From positions 310,001 through 374,000 of the forward strand of contig NC_020830.1 in the NCBI RefSeq assembly GCF_000152945.2: a DNA stretch of 64,000 nucleotides, written 5' to 3'. Position numbers and translations under genes: made by a program. The notes under the pieces were generated by a model. It worked only from the letters and a program-made list of their open reading frames with translations. It did not search any database and was not told the origin of the DNA. Of the stretch, positions 53,481 to 63,404 are shown in pieces. The stretch comes from Polaribacter sp. MED152 (GTDB lineage Bacteria > Bacteroidota > Bacteroidia > Flavobacteriales > Flavobacteriaceae). Positions within the stretch are counted from its first letter, which is position 1. Each line of letters starts with the position of its first letter.

Positions 53481-54872
53481 TTACTTTTTATTCAAATTCT
53501 CTAGGTAAGGAATAAGATTATTAGAGTATAAAGAGGCATAGCCATTTACCACTTTTCCATTATGATCTACCAAAATAGTTCTAGTCATTTTACTACTTAG
53601 AAAAGTTTGTGCTAAATTGTCTTTGTTAATGTAGAATTGATTTTTAATATCTAATTTTTCAATTTTATCTTCATCTTTACCATCTGTCTTAATAATATGA
53701 AAATTGATTTCTGGAAATTTTTCTGACAAATAAATCACTCTAGATGATAAATAAGATTTTGACACATATTCAGGATTCCAGAAAAGTAAAAAAGAATTTT
53801 TATTCTTGATTAATTTATGAATAGAATGATCTGCATTTGTATAATCTGTAATTTCGAAATGTGGCAACTCGTTTCCTAAGGTAATTGCCTTAGAATCATT
53901 TAATAAACTTTGTATCTGAGTTTTATCCTTTTCGTTGGTAGATGATTTTAAGAATAAATCAAAAGCCTCTAAATTAATCTGATCTGAAGATTTATTGTAA
54001 AAATGACTTACTAAAGTTTGCTTTAAAAAGGCATTCTTAGTGTTTTGAGATTTTATTCTATTGTCTATAATATTTAATAAATCTAACGTAAAATCTGGAG
54101 TGTATTTATTTCTCATAGGTTTATGACCTTGAGCATATGTTTCATTATACAAATAGTTTCTGATGTACCTTGAGTAAGGAGGAAAATACATCATGGTATC
54201 TTTATTAATATCTATATTCTTTCTATAATCATAAAAAGAGGCATCAACTTCTGGGAAGTTTCCATCTTCAGCATATTTAGAATAAATGATAGGGTATCTT
54301 TCAAATCTAGAATAAATAGGGAAGGTGAGTGCTACTTTTAAAACTTCATTAAACCCTTCTGTTTCATTTGGATGTTCTAAAATATAGTCATTATAAGTAA
54401 CCAACTTAATGGCTAACAATGAATCTGTAACCTTTTTAAATACTTCTGGTTGTTGCTTATTTAATTTGTAAAAATTCTTTTTTTCTTTCTCATCTTCTAA
54501 GAAACAGTCAATTAAAATGTTGTTTCTCTCAGCACCTTTACCCGCAAATACTAAAGTCTCATCAAAATCCCAAGTGTTTAAACGTAACATTAAACTATCT
54601 GTAGGTTCAATATAAATGTATTGATTTTCATTACCATGGACAAAATAATACAAACCTTCGTTTGCCTCTTTTAACTCGCCAATAAATTTTTGATTTTCAT
54701 CTAAAAGAAAAGTATCAATTACCTGCTCCATTGAATAAAGGATTACTTTATTCGATTTCGGATTAATAATCTTACCTCCAAAATAAGTGGTTTTTTCTTT
54801 AACTTCTCTATCACAGCTAGTTAAAAAACCTATTGTAAGTATTTGTAATAAAATTAATATTTTATTATTCAT
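53481..54872 (-). CDS. TlpA-like thioredoxin-fold lipoprotein lacking CXXC
   Basis: A 463-residue lipoprotein from the ATG at 54872 (MNNKILILLQILTIGFLTSC, lipobox); an ATG nine codons upstream would put a polar stretch before the signal. The N-terminal part looks like the DUF4369-type beta domain that often precedes thioredoxin domains in Bacteroidetes, and the middle is helical. Residues about 335-463 have a thioredoxin fold (LPHFEITDYTNADHSI, NSFLLFWNPEYVSKSYLSSR, TILVDHNGKVVNGYAS). The active site reads WNPEYVSKS, with no cysteine, so it cannot be a disulfide reductase. It is monocistronic and faces the helicase promoter region. Confidence 0.85.
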   Translation of the reverse strand: MNNKILILLQILTIGFLTSCDREVKEKTTYFGGKIINPKSNKVILYSMEQVIDTFLLDENQKFIGELKEANEGLYYFVHGNENQYIYIEPTDSLMLRLNTWDFDETLVFAGKGAERNNILIDCFLEDEKEKKNFYKLNKQQPEVFKKVTDSLLAIKLVTYNDYILEHPNETEGFNEVLKVALTFPIYSRFERYPIIYSKYAEDGNFPEVDASFYDYRKNIDINKDTMMYFPPYSRYIRNYLYNETYAQGHKPMRNKYTPDFTLDLLNIIDNRIKSQNTKNAFLKQTLVSHFYNKSSDQINLEAFDLFLKSSTNEKDKTQIQSLLNDSKAITLGNELPHFEITDYTNADHSIHKLIKNKNSFLLFWNPEYVSKSYLSSRVIYLSEKFPEINFHIIKTDGKDEDKIEKLDIKNQFYINKDNLAQTFLSSKMTRTILVDHNGKVVNGYASLYSNNLIPYLENLNKK

Positions 54873-55027
54873 ATAATGTTGTGGGTATAACTCATACAAA
54901 AATAAGTATTCATTAGAGTTGCTCTTGTTAATACGTTGTTAAAAATATTCTAAAAAATTTAGCTTAAAATTTTAACGATTTACCTTAAAAACACCTAGTA
55001 TATCTGCCTTAAAACAAATCAATTTAC

Positions 55028-55035
55028 TACTTTTG
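55028..55035 (+). promoter_or_regulatory. -7 box for the ABC-F gene
   Basis: TACTTTTG (TAnnTTTG) lies 21 bases before the ATG at 55056. No -33 at standard spacing. The leader would be about 15 bases. Confidence 0.45.
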
Positions 55036-55046
55036 CAAAAAATTAA

Positions 55047-56675
<1,629 letters not shown>

Positions 56676-56703
56676 TAGGATATAATTGTTACAAATAGTA
56701 AAA

Positions 56704-56738
56704 ACCCATTATATAAACTAAAAGTTTAAATAGTGGGT
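56704..56738. terminator. Imperfect terminator hairpin after the ABC-F gene
   Basis: A 16-bp stem with one mismatch and one G-U pair, arms beginning ACCCATTATA and ending TAGTGGGT, loop AAA, followed by a short T stretch. It lies between convergent genes. Confidence 0.5.
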
Positions 56739-56770
56739 CTTTAAATACTGTAATACAGGTTGTTGTAAAA

Positions 56771-57712
56771 CTATTTCTTTTGTAAAGGACTTATGATTTT
56801 TACATCAGAAAATGAAATTGCTCCTCTAACAACGCCATCAATAGTTTTCTTCAAAGCTTCTATTAATTGCATTTTTAATTGTGATTTATGATAGATTAAA
56901 CTTACTTCTCTTGCAGGTGGTGGACTGTTAAATTCACGTAAAAATTTCTTGTCTGAATCATTCAAATCTAATGTATGTAAATAAGGTAATAAAGTCATTC
57001 CTAAACCTTCTTTAGATAATTTTATCAACGTATCAAAACTTCCACTTTGCAATTGAAATCCTTTTTTATTATCAATTTTATGTGCTCTACAAAGATTTAT
57101 AATATTGTCTTTAAAACAGTGTCCATCTTCCAATAAAAGAATATCCTCCATTTCTAATTCATTCACATCAATATTCTTGTTTTTGAAAAGCCTGTGATTC
57201 TGTGGAATTAAACCTACAAAAGGTTCATAATATAATGGCTTTTCTTTTATAGCCTCATTCTCTAATGGAGTAGCAGCAATGGCAGCATCTATATGACCAT
57301 CTGTTAACTTTCTAATTATTTCTTCTGTAGTTAGTTCTTCAATAATAATTTTAACCTTTGGATATTTTTTGGTAAAATTATTTAAGAACATAGGTAATAA
57401 GGTTGGCATAATAGTAGGTATAATTCCTAATTTGAATTCGCCTCCAATAAATCCTTTCTGCTGATGAACAATATCTAGAATTCTGTTACTTTCATCTACA
57501 ATAACTTTAGCTTGTTCAACAATTTTTTTACCAACCTCTGTAAGTTCAATTGGTTTTTTAGATCTATTAAATATTTGTACATCTAATTCATCTTCAAGCT
57601 TTTGAATCTGCATACTTAATGTAGGCTGAGTCACAAAACTGTGTTCTGCAGCGACTGTAAAATTTTGATATTCTGCTACAGATAAAACGTATTTAAGTTG
57701 AGTAATAGTCAT
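56771..57712 (-). CDS. oxyR: LysR-family hydrogen peroxide sensor OxyR
   Basis: A 313-residue LysR-type regulator. The N-terminal winged helix reads MTITQLKYVLSVAEYQNFT and QPTLSMQIQKLEDELDVQIF. The effector domain carries the redox pair: GHCFKDNIINLCRAH has two Cys nine residues apart, as Cys199 and Cys208 of Escherichia coli OxyR. Peroxide forms a disulfide between them and activates the protein. It is divergent from dps across 99 bases, a classic OxyR-target arrangement. Confidence 0.94.
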   Translation of the reverse strand: MTITQLKYVLSVAEYQNFTVAAEHSFVTQPTLSMQIQKLEDELDVQIFNRSKKPIELTEVGKKIVEQAKVIVDESNRILDIVHQQKGFIGGEFKLGIIPTIMPTLLPMFLNNFTKKYPKVKIIIEELTTEEIIRKLTDGHIDAAIAATPLENEAIKEKPLYYEPFVGLIPQNHRLFKNKNIDVNELEMEDILLLEDGHCFKDNIINLCRAHKIDNKKGFQLQSGSFDTLIKLSKEGLGMTLLPYLHTLDLNDSDKKFLREFNSPPPAREVSLIYHKSQLKMQLIEALKKTIDGVVRGAISFSDVKIISPLQKK

Positions 57713-57744
57713 TAATAAGAATTTTTGATAAAGATATTAAATCT

Positions 57745-57756
57745 ATCAATATTGAT
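57745..57756. promoter_or_regulatory. Candidate OxyR operator in the oxyR-dps interval
   Basis: A perfect 12-base palindrome ATCAATATTGAT, flanked by CT and TA so that CTAT...ATAG can be read at its edges. Its centre is about 45 bases before the predicted dps transcription start and 38 bases before the oxyR ATG. The position suits activation of dps and control of oxyR itself. Confidence 0.4.
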
Positions 57757-57781
57757 TATAGTTTAAGTGACTTATTTTTAA

Positions 57782-57789
57782 TAAATTTG
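57782..57789 (+). promoter_or_regulatory. -7 box for dps
   Basis: TAAATTTG (TAnnTTTG) lies 23 bases before the dps ATG. The position where a -33 TTTG is expected reads GTTTAAG, a weak match, as might be expected of an activator-dependent promoter. Confidence 0.5.
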
Positions 57790-57811
57790 AGTAAATAACA
57801 AAAGAATAATT

Positions 57812-58285
57812 ATGAATAAGAATATATTAGGATTAGATAAATCAGACTCAAAAGAATCAGTAGAAAAATTAAATGGTTTGTTAGCAAACTTTCAAATTTA
57901 CTACCAAAATTTAAGAGGTTTACACTGGAATATTAAAGGTAAAAACTTTTTTGATTTACATGTAAAATTTGAGGAATTATATACAGATAGCCAAGTAAAG
58001 ATTGATGAAATTGCAGAAAGAATTTTAACGTTGCAAGGCAAACCTTTACATACTTTTACAGATTATATTGCAAATAGCAGTGTACCTGTAGGTAAAGATA
58101 TTTCTCAAGATGTAGAAGCTGTAGAATTAGTAGTAACTTCTTTGTCTGAATTGTTAAAAATTGAAAGAGAAATTTTAGATTTATCTGATAAGTCTGATGA
58201 TGAAGGAACAAACGCAATGATGAGCGATTTGATTTCTGAACAAGAAAAAACGATTTGGATGTTAAATTCTTGGTTAGGGAAATAG
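57812..58285 (+). CDS. dps: Dps family ferritin-like DNA-protecting protein
   Basis: A 157-residue four-helix protein. The inter-subunit ferroxidase ligands are in LRGLHWNIKGKNFFDLHVKF (two His) and in DSQVKIDEIAERILTLQGKP (Asp and Glu). The N-terminal tail is short. It oxidises ferrous iron with peroxide and forms 12-subunit shells, protecting DNA. The gene is divergent from oxyR and has a palindromic operator candidate. A terminator follows at once. Confidence 0.95.
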   Translation: MNKNILGLDKSDSKESVEKLNGLLANFQIYYQNLRGLHWNIKGKNFFDLHVKFEELYTDSQVKIDEIAERILTLQGKPLHTFTDYIANSSVPVGKDISQDVEAVELVVTSLSELLKIEREILDLSDKSDDEGTNAMMSDLISEQEKTIWMLNSWLGK

Positions 58286-58305
58286 ATCTAATTGAATGAT
58301 AAAAT

Positions 58306-58335
58306 AAAAAAGAGGACTAACAAGTCCTCTTTTTT
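58306..58335. terminator. Bidirectional terminator between dps and the PagL-like gene
   Basis: A 13-bp perfect stem AAAAAAGAGGACT / AGTCCTCTTTTTT with loop AACA between convergent genes; it overlaps the last base of the minus-strand gene. Confidence 0.85.
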
Positions 58336-58972
58336 ATTTTATAGAAAATGAATATCCTACTTGAAAACCTAATAAATTGTAACCATCATTGGGTTTTTGA
58401 AAATTTAAATTCGAAACATGGCCAATATGAGAACCTACATAAAGAAATTGGTCATTAAAAATTTCATAATTAAGACCTAAAGCAAAATTTTCTATGAAAG
58501 TAAAACCTTCTGGCAAACGTTCTGTGTTAGTGTCAATATAAGAAAAACCTAAACTTACAGAGGCTTGTACATCTAATTTACTCATTAATTGTTTACTTGC
58601 AGAAAATCCGAATTCTAAAGCATATAAATTCATGTTTTTCTTTTTAGTAAACTCGTCAATTTTAATTATATAATTTTCTTGATCTGGAGTTACGTAAAAA
58701 CTATTTAGGAGTTGATGCTCTAAAAATTGTACTTGAGGCTGCACAATCAACTCAAAATTTAAAGACTTCCAATTTCCTAAATTATAGAATGCTTGTCCTT
58801 TAAAAATTTTTGCTGTGTACGTATAATCTGGATCATCATGAAAAAATTGTTCATTAGAACCAAAGGCATATAAAAAGCCTACTTTCATAGGCTTTAGTTT
58901 ACTATTAGAATTCTGAGCTACGGTTTTTATCGATAGAACTAGAATTGAAAAAAGTAGGAGATATTTTCTCAT
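58334..58972 (-). CDS. Outer-membrane acyloxyacyl hydrolase, PagL-like lipid A 3-O-deacylase
   Basis: A 212-residue protein with a signal peptide (MRKYLLLFSILVLSIKTVAQ). The rest is alternating beta-strand sequence ending in YSFSIK with an aromatic near the terminus, as expected for a small barrel. The stretch HIGHVSNLNFQKPNDGYNL matches the PagL active-site pattern HxSN...PNxG with His and Ser. PagL removes a 3-O acyl chain from lipid A. Bacteroidetes homologues are annotated as acyloxyacyl hydrolase. It ends 3 bases into the 58975 gene's downstream gap, so it follows the dehydrogenase gene in one transcript. Confidence 0.72.
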   Translation of the reverse strand: MRKYLLLFSILVLSIKTVAQNSNSKLKPMKVGFLYAFGSNEQFFHDDPDYTYTAKIFKGQAFYNLGNWKSLNFELIVQPQVQFLEHQLLNSFYVTPDQENYIIKIDEFTKKKNMNLYALEFGFSASKQLMSKLDVQASVSLGFSYIDTNTERLPEGFTFIENFALGLNYEIFNDQFLYVGSHIGHVSNLNFQKPNDGYNLLGFQVGYSFSIK

Positions 58973-58974
58973 AA

Positions 58975-59862
58975 TTAGCTAAACATTTTAGCTACTTTTT
59001 CAGCTTTTCTACTTTCTGAGTAATCATAAAAACCTTCTCCTGATTTTACACCTAATTTCCCAGCCATTACCATATTTACTAATAATGGACAAGGAGCGTA
59101 TTTAGGGTTTTTGAATCCGTCATACATTACATTTAAAATAGATAAACAAACGTCTAAACCAATAAAATCAGCCAATTGTAAAGGGCCCATTGGGTGTGCC
59201 ATCCCTAATTTCATTACTGTATCTATTTCTGCAACACCTGCAACACCATTATATAATGTTTCTATAGATTCATTTATCATTGGCATTAATATTCTATTTG
59301 CAACAAAACCAGGATAATCATTAACTTCTACAGGAACTTTGTTAATTTTTTCACTTAAGTCTACTATGAATTGAGTTACTTCATCAGAAGTATTGTAACC
59401 TCTAATAATCTCGACCAACTTCATAATTGGCACAGGATTCATAAAGTGCATACCTATTACTTTATCTGCTCTGTTTGTTTCTGCAGCAATTTGAGTAATT
59501 GAAATAGATGAAGTATTTGTAGCTAAAATGGTGTCTTCAGGACAAACTTCATCTAACTCTCTAAAAATTTTAGATTTTAAAGCTACATTTTCTGTTGCTG
59601 CTTCTATTACTAAACTAGCATATTTTACACCTTCTTTAATAGAGGTATACGTTGTTATGTTGCCTAAGGTTTTATTTTTATCTTCTTCAGAGATTTTTTC
59701 TTTTGCAACCATTCTATCTAAATTTTTAGATATAGTTGCCAAACCTTTTTCTAAGGCTTTTTCAGAAACATCAATCAATTGAACATTATAATCGAATTGT
59801 GCAAAAGTATGTGCAATTCCATTACCCATTGTTCCAGCACCAATTACAGCTATATTTTTCAT
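58975..59862 (-). CDS. 3-hydroxybutyryl-CoA dehydrogenase family protein
   Basis: A 295-residue 3-hydroxyacyl-CoA dehydrogenase, the length of Hbd/FadB2. The NAD-binding motif is VIGAGTMGNGIAHTFAQFDY. The catalytic His-Glu dyad is in GMHFMNPVPIMKLVEII. The C-terminal domain has DYPGFVANRILMPMINESI and LGMAHPMGPLQLADFIGLD. It oxidises 3-hydroxyacyl-CoA in fatty acid or butyrate metabolism. It follows the Gfo/Idh gene by 17 bases, probably in one transcript. Confidence 0.95.
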   Translation of the reverse strand: MKNIAVIGAGTMGNGIAHTFAQFDYNVQLIDVSEKALEKGLATISKNLDRMVAKEKISEEDKNKTLGNITTYTSIKEGVKYASLVIEAATENVALKSKIFRELDEVCPEDTILATNTSSISITQIAAETNRADKVIGMHFMNPVPIMKLVEIIRGYNTSDEVTQFIVDLSEKINKVPVEVNDYPGFVANRILMPMINESIETLYNGVAGVAEIDTVMKLGMAHPMGPLQLADFIGLDVCLSILNVMYDGFKNPKYAPCPLLVNMVMAGKLGVKSGEGFYDYSESRKAEKVAKMFS

Positions 59863-59879
59863 GTTATATATTTATTTAT

Positions 59880-60863
59880 TTAATTTTTTAAGTCTTCTTC
59901 TGTTTTAAAACAATCTATTACCCATTGTGCAATTCGTAAAGCTTCTGTACCATTATGCAAAGAAACTATTGGAGTAGTATCATTTAAAATGGCATCAGCA
60001 AAAGTTTCTAATTCGTCTAAAATTGCATTGCTATTAGTTACTTCTGGATTTTCAAAATAAATTTGTTTTTCTACACCTTCATCATTTTTAAGCACCATTG
60101 CAAATTCATCTAAATCTTCTGGAGCATCTTGAATTCTAACAATTTCTGATTCCTTACTTAAAAAGTTTACAGAGATATAAGCATCCTTTTGAAAGAAACG
60201 CGTTTTACGCATATTTTTCATAGAAATTCTACTTGCAGTAAGATTAGCAACACAGCCATTTTCAAACTCAATTCTAGCATTTGCAATATCAGGAGTTTCT
60301 GAGATTACAGAAATACCACTAGCATGTACATTTTTTACTTTAGAATTTACTGAAGATAAAATGATATCAATATCATGTATCATCAAATCTAAAACTACAG
60401 GTACATCAGTTCCTCTAGGATTAAATTCGGCCAACCTATGTGTTTCTATAAACATAGGATTATTGATTTTATCTTTTACTGCTTTAAAAGCAGGATTAAA
60501 ACGCTCTACATGACCTACTTGACCTTTTACATGATATTGGCTAGCTAAAGTTTTAATAGCTTCTGCTTCTAATACAGTTTTAGCAATTGGCTTTTCAATA
60601 AAAATATGTCTTCCTTTTTTAATGGCCTTTTCAGCACAATCAAAATGAGAGAGGGTAGGTGTTACAATATCCACAACATCTACAGCATCAATTAAATCAT
60701 CTATAGAATTATATGAAGTGTAGCCAAATTGTTCAGCAACATTTTTTGCATTTTCTTCTGATGGATCATAGAAACCAATCAAATCATACTTTGAAGATTC
60801 TTTTAACAAACGAAGATGAATTTTTCCTAAATGGCCAGCACCTAAAACTCCAACTTTAAGCAT
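59880..60863 (-). CDS. Gfo/Idh/MocA family oxidoreductase
   Basis: A 327-residue NAD(P)-dependent oxidoreductase. The N-terminal Rossmann motif is GVLGAGHLGKIHLRLL, and GRHIFIEKPIAKTVLEAE carries the conserved EKP with catalytic Lys. DLMIHDIDIILSSV follows in the second domain. The substrate, likely a sugar or related ketone, cannot be named. It is first in a short minus-strand run with the 3-hydroxyacyl-CoA dehydrogenase and the PagL-like gene, and divergent from pcm across 175 bases. Confidence 0.93.
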   Translation of the reverse strand: MLKVGVLGAGHLGKIHLRLLKESSKYDLIGFYDPSEENAKNVAEQFGYTSYNSIDDLIDAVDVVDIVTPTLSHFDCAEKAIKKGRHIFIEKPIAKTVLEAEAIKTLASQYHVKGQVGHVERFNPAFKAVKDKINNPMFIETHRLAEFNPRGTDVPVVLDLMIHDIDIILSSVNSKVKNVHASGISVISETPDIANARIEFENGCVANLTASRISMKNMRKTRFFQKDAYISVNFLSKESEIVRIQDAPEDLDEFAMVLKNDEGVEKQIYFENPEVTNSNAILDELETFADAILNDTTPIVSLHNGTEALRIAQWVIDCFKTEEDLKN

Positions 60864-61038
60864 ATAGATAAATTTAAAATTTTATTAATGAATGTAATAC
60901 TAAAGAATAATTTTAGTACATTATTTTTAGCTAATATGCTGATTTTTAAATCTTAAATTAGCCGAAAACAAAGATACAATTTTATAAGAGTTTATTTAGA
61001 AATATTACTATTTTTAGGCTTTAGAAACCAACCATTCA

Positions 61039-61680
61039 TTGAAAGATACAGCAAAACATCAAGGACTTAGAAATCAACTTGTAAAAGTTTTAGAAGCTAA
61101 AGGAATACATGATAAAAATGTATTAAAAGCCATTAGTAAAATTCCAAGACACTTGTTTATAGATTCTAGTTTTGAGGCTCATGCTTATCAAGACAAAGCA
61201 TTTCCTATAGCAGCAGAACAAACTATTTCTCAACCTTATACTGTAGCGTTTCAATCACAAACTTTAGAAATAAAACCTACAGATAAAATTTTAGAAATAG
61301 GTACAGGTTCTGGATATCAAACAGCTGTTTTATTGGAGTTTAAAGCAGAAGTATATACTATTGAAAGACAGCATGAACTCTTTAAAAGAACATCTTCTTT
61401 TTTACCCAAAATAAATTACAAACCCAAAAGATTTATTTTTGGTGATGGTTATAAAGGCTTGCAAGAACAAGCACCATTTGATAAAATTATAGTAACTGCT
61501 GGTGCACCTTTTGTACCTAAACCATTATTGGCACAGCTAAAAGTAGGAGGTAAGCTATTAATACCTGTTGGTGATAAAACCCAAATAATGACGTTGTTTA
61601 TTAGAAAATCTAATAAAGAATTCGAAAAATTAGAATTGGGTGATTTTGCTTTTGTACCAATGTTAGAGGAAAAGAACTAA
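61039..61680 (+). CDS. pcm: Protein-L-isoaspartate O-methyltransferase
   Basis: A 213-residue SAM-dependent methyltransferase. IPRHLFID and AYQDKAFPIAAEQTISQP precede the SAM motif I VLEIGTGSGYQTAVLLEF, followed by FDKIIVTAGAPFVPKPLLAQ and GGKLLIPVG. It repairs isoaspartate damage in aged proteins. The start is TTG at 61039; reading upstream in frame reaches a TAG at 61015 with no ATG between. Its stop touches the stop of the convergent DUF2147 gene. Confidence 0.94.
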   Translation: MKDTAKHQGLRNQLVKVLEAKGIHDKNVLKAISKIPRHLFIDSSFEAHAYQDKAFPIAAEQTISQPYTVAFQSQTLEIKPTDKILEIGTGSGYQTAVLLEFKAEVYTIERQHELFKRTSSFLPKINYKPKRFIFGDGYKGLQEQAPFDKIIVTAGAPFVPKPLLAQLKVGGKLLIPVGDKTQIMTLFIRKSNKEFEKLELGDFAFVPMLEEKN

Positions 61681-62103
61681 TTACTCAGCTCTTTCCCAAT
61701 ATTTTGTTTTTCCAAAAAGTGATACACCAATAAATCCTCTAATTTTTAATTTATTGTCTTTCACTAATTTTATATAACACTTATATACCTTTCCATTTCT
61801 AGGATCTAAGATTTCTCCTCCAGACCATTCATCTTCATCTTTTTCTAATCCCGTTAAAATATCTAATCCTAATATTTTTTTGTTTTTATTTTCTCCTTCG
61901 CATGCAGTACAAACAGAATTCTGTCTTGCAGGATCCATGATTTTTACAACTTTTGCATATGCTTTATTGTCTTTTTTATAGATTTCAATAACTGAATCTA
62001 CTTCACCAGTTTCTTCATTGGTACTGTTCCATTTTCCAAAAATGGTTTGGGCGTTTATCGTAAACGCAAATAATAGGGTAGCTACTGTTAATAGTTTTCT
62101 CAT
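61681..62103 (-). CDS. DUF2147 family secreted protein
   Basis: A 140-residue protein from the ATG at 62103, with a signal peptide (MRKLLTVATLLFAFTINAQ). An in-frame ATG 15 codons upstream lies inside the kdsC coding region and would place a basic tail before the signal, so I reject it. The mature part begins IFGKWNSTNEETGEVDSVI and has GGEILDPRNGKVYKCYIKL and RGFIGVSLFGKTKYW, all typical of DUF2147. The family is a small beta-barrel of unknown role; two Cys in CTACEG could bind something. It follows kdsC closely. Confidence 0.88.
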   Translation of the reverse strand: MRKLLTVATLLFAFTINAQTIFGKWNSTNEETGEVDSVIEIYKKDNKAYAKVVKIMDPARQNSVCTACEGENKNKKILGLDILTGLEKDEDEWSGGEILDPRNGKVYKCYIKLVKDNKLKIRGFIGVSLFGKTKYWERAE

Positions 62104-62122
62104 TTTTTTATAGTTTTTATTG

Positions 62123-62647
62123 TTAAGCTTCTGCATCAAAATAATCATTCCATTTTCCTTGTACTTTCAGTACTTGTTCTATAACATCTCTAACACAACC
62201 CTCTCCACCTTTTATATTAGAAATGTATTTAGAAGCATTTTGAATCTCTGGTACTGCATCATTTGGGCAACTGGCCAAACCTACTTTTTGCATAACAGGT
62301 AGATCAGGAATATCATCACCCATATACAACACATTTTCTGCAGATAAATTATACTTTTCTACAATTTCATTGTATTGTTTAATTTTATCGTGGGCACCTA
62401 AATAAATGTCTTCAATACCCAAAGCTGCTAACCTACTTCTTACAGCTTCATTAGTTCCTCCAGAAATTATACAAACCCTAAACCCTTTGTTTAATGCTAT
62501 TTTCATGGCATAACCATCTTTAACATTCATGTGTCTAACCAATTCTCCACTTGGCATTATGGTTAACATTCCATTGGTTAAAACACCATCTACATCAAAA
62601 ATAAAAGTTGAAATTTTAGGCAATAATTGTTTATAACTAAGCTCCAT
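62123..62647 (-). CDS. kdsC: KDO-8-phosphate phosphatase (KdsC-like HAD)
   Basis: A 174-residue capless HAD phosphatase, the normal KdsC size. Motif I is FIFDVDGVLTNG, motif II is CIISGGTNEAV, motif III Lys is in LGAHDKIKQY, and motif IV is YMGDDIPDLPVM, followed by PNDAVPEI. It makes KDO, needed for lipopolysaccharide core. It overlaps the DUF2520 gene by 11 bases and is followed by DUF2147. Confidence 0.93.
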   Translation of the reverse strand: MELSYKQLLPKISTFIFDVDGVLTNGMLTIMPSGELVRHMNVKDGYAMKIALNKGFRVCIISGGTNEAVRSRLAALGIEDIYLGAHDKIKQYNEIVEKYNLSAENVLYMGDDIPDLPVMQKVGLASCPNDAVPEIQNASKYISNIKGGEGCVRDVIEQVLKVQGKWNDYFDAEA

Positions 62648-63332
62648 TTTGGATTGATTTTGTTAATAGTTGATAAATTTCTTTTTGATTATTATCAAGC
62701 AAATTTAAATGATTTTTTATTGTTTGATGATCTTTACGAATAGCAGGACCTGTTTGTGCATCTTTGGGAGCTAAACTTTTTATTTTTTCGGATGTTTCTT
62801 CTATCAGAGGATATAAAATCTCGAAAGGAATTTGATGTTTCTCACAAATATCATTCCCAATAGCGTACATATAATTGGTAAAATTATTTACAAAAACAGC
62901 TGCCACATGTAATTTTTCACGTTGATTAGAATCAATTTTATAAATGTTTTTACCAATAAGGCTAGCTAGTTTTTCTAGTAATTTATAATTTTTGGTATTG
63001 TCTGCTTCTAGGCAAAAAGGAACTTTAGAAAAATTTACAGGTTTGTTTTTTGTAAATGTTTGCAACATATAAAAAACACCTTTGTTATTTTTATTTTGAA
63101 GCTCTTTAATACTGCAAGCACCAGAGGTGTGCACCAAGAAATCGTTGTTAATTTTCTTTGAAACTTCAGCAATAGCATCATCAGAAACTGCTAAAATTGT
63201 AATATCTGCAGAAGGTATATTTTCTAACTTTCTAGAGTTGATTTTGGTAAGTTGTATTTCATCAACTTTGCCAAATGCTTCATTTAAATGATTTGCAACA
63301 TTTCCATCTCCAACAATTAAAACTGATATCAT
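62637..63332 (-). CDS. DUF2520 / Rossmann-like NAD(P)-binding protein
   Basis: A 231-residue protein with an N-terminal Rossmann domain (MISVLIVGDGNVANHLNEAF; ADITILAVSDDAI; VHTSGACSIKEL) and a C-terminal helical DUF2520 domain (REKLHVAAVFVNNFTNYMYA; PKDAQTGPAIRKD). It resembles ketopantoate reductase or F420-dependent NADP oxidoreductase folds, but the substrate is unknown. The kdsC start lies within its last 11 bases, so the two are translationally coupled. Confidence 0.92.
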   Translation of the reverse strand: MISVLIVGDGNVANHLNEAFGKVDEIQLTKINSRKLENIPSADITILAVSDDAIAEVSKKINNDFLVHTSGACSIKELQNKNNKGVFYMLQTFTKNKPVNFSKVPFCLEADNTKNYKLLEKLASLIGKNIYKIDSNQREKLHVAAVFVNNFTNYMYAIGNDICEKHQIPFEILYPLIEETSEKIKSLAPKDAQTGPAIRKDHQTIKNHLNLLDNNQKEIYQLLTKSIQNGA

Positions 63333-63404
63333 ATTACGAAGATATTGAAATTTTAAGACAACATGTTTTTAAGATTTGTTAATTTAGCAACTATAAATCA
63401 TTTT

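Noticed and set aside
62104..62148. Longer DUF2147 protein starting at ATG 62148
   Set aside because: The extension lies within kdsC and would put a basic tail in front of a clear signal peptide.
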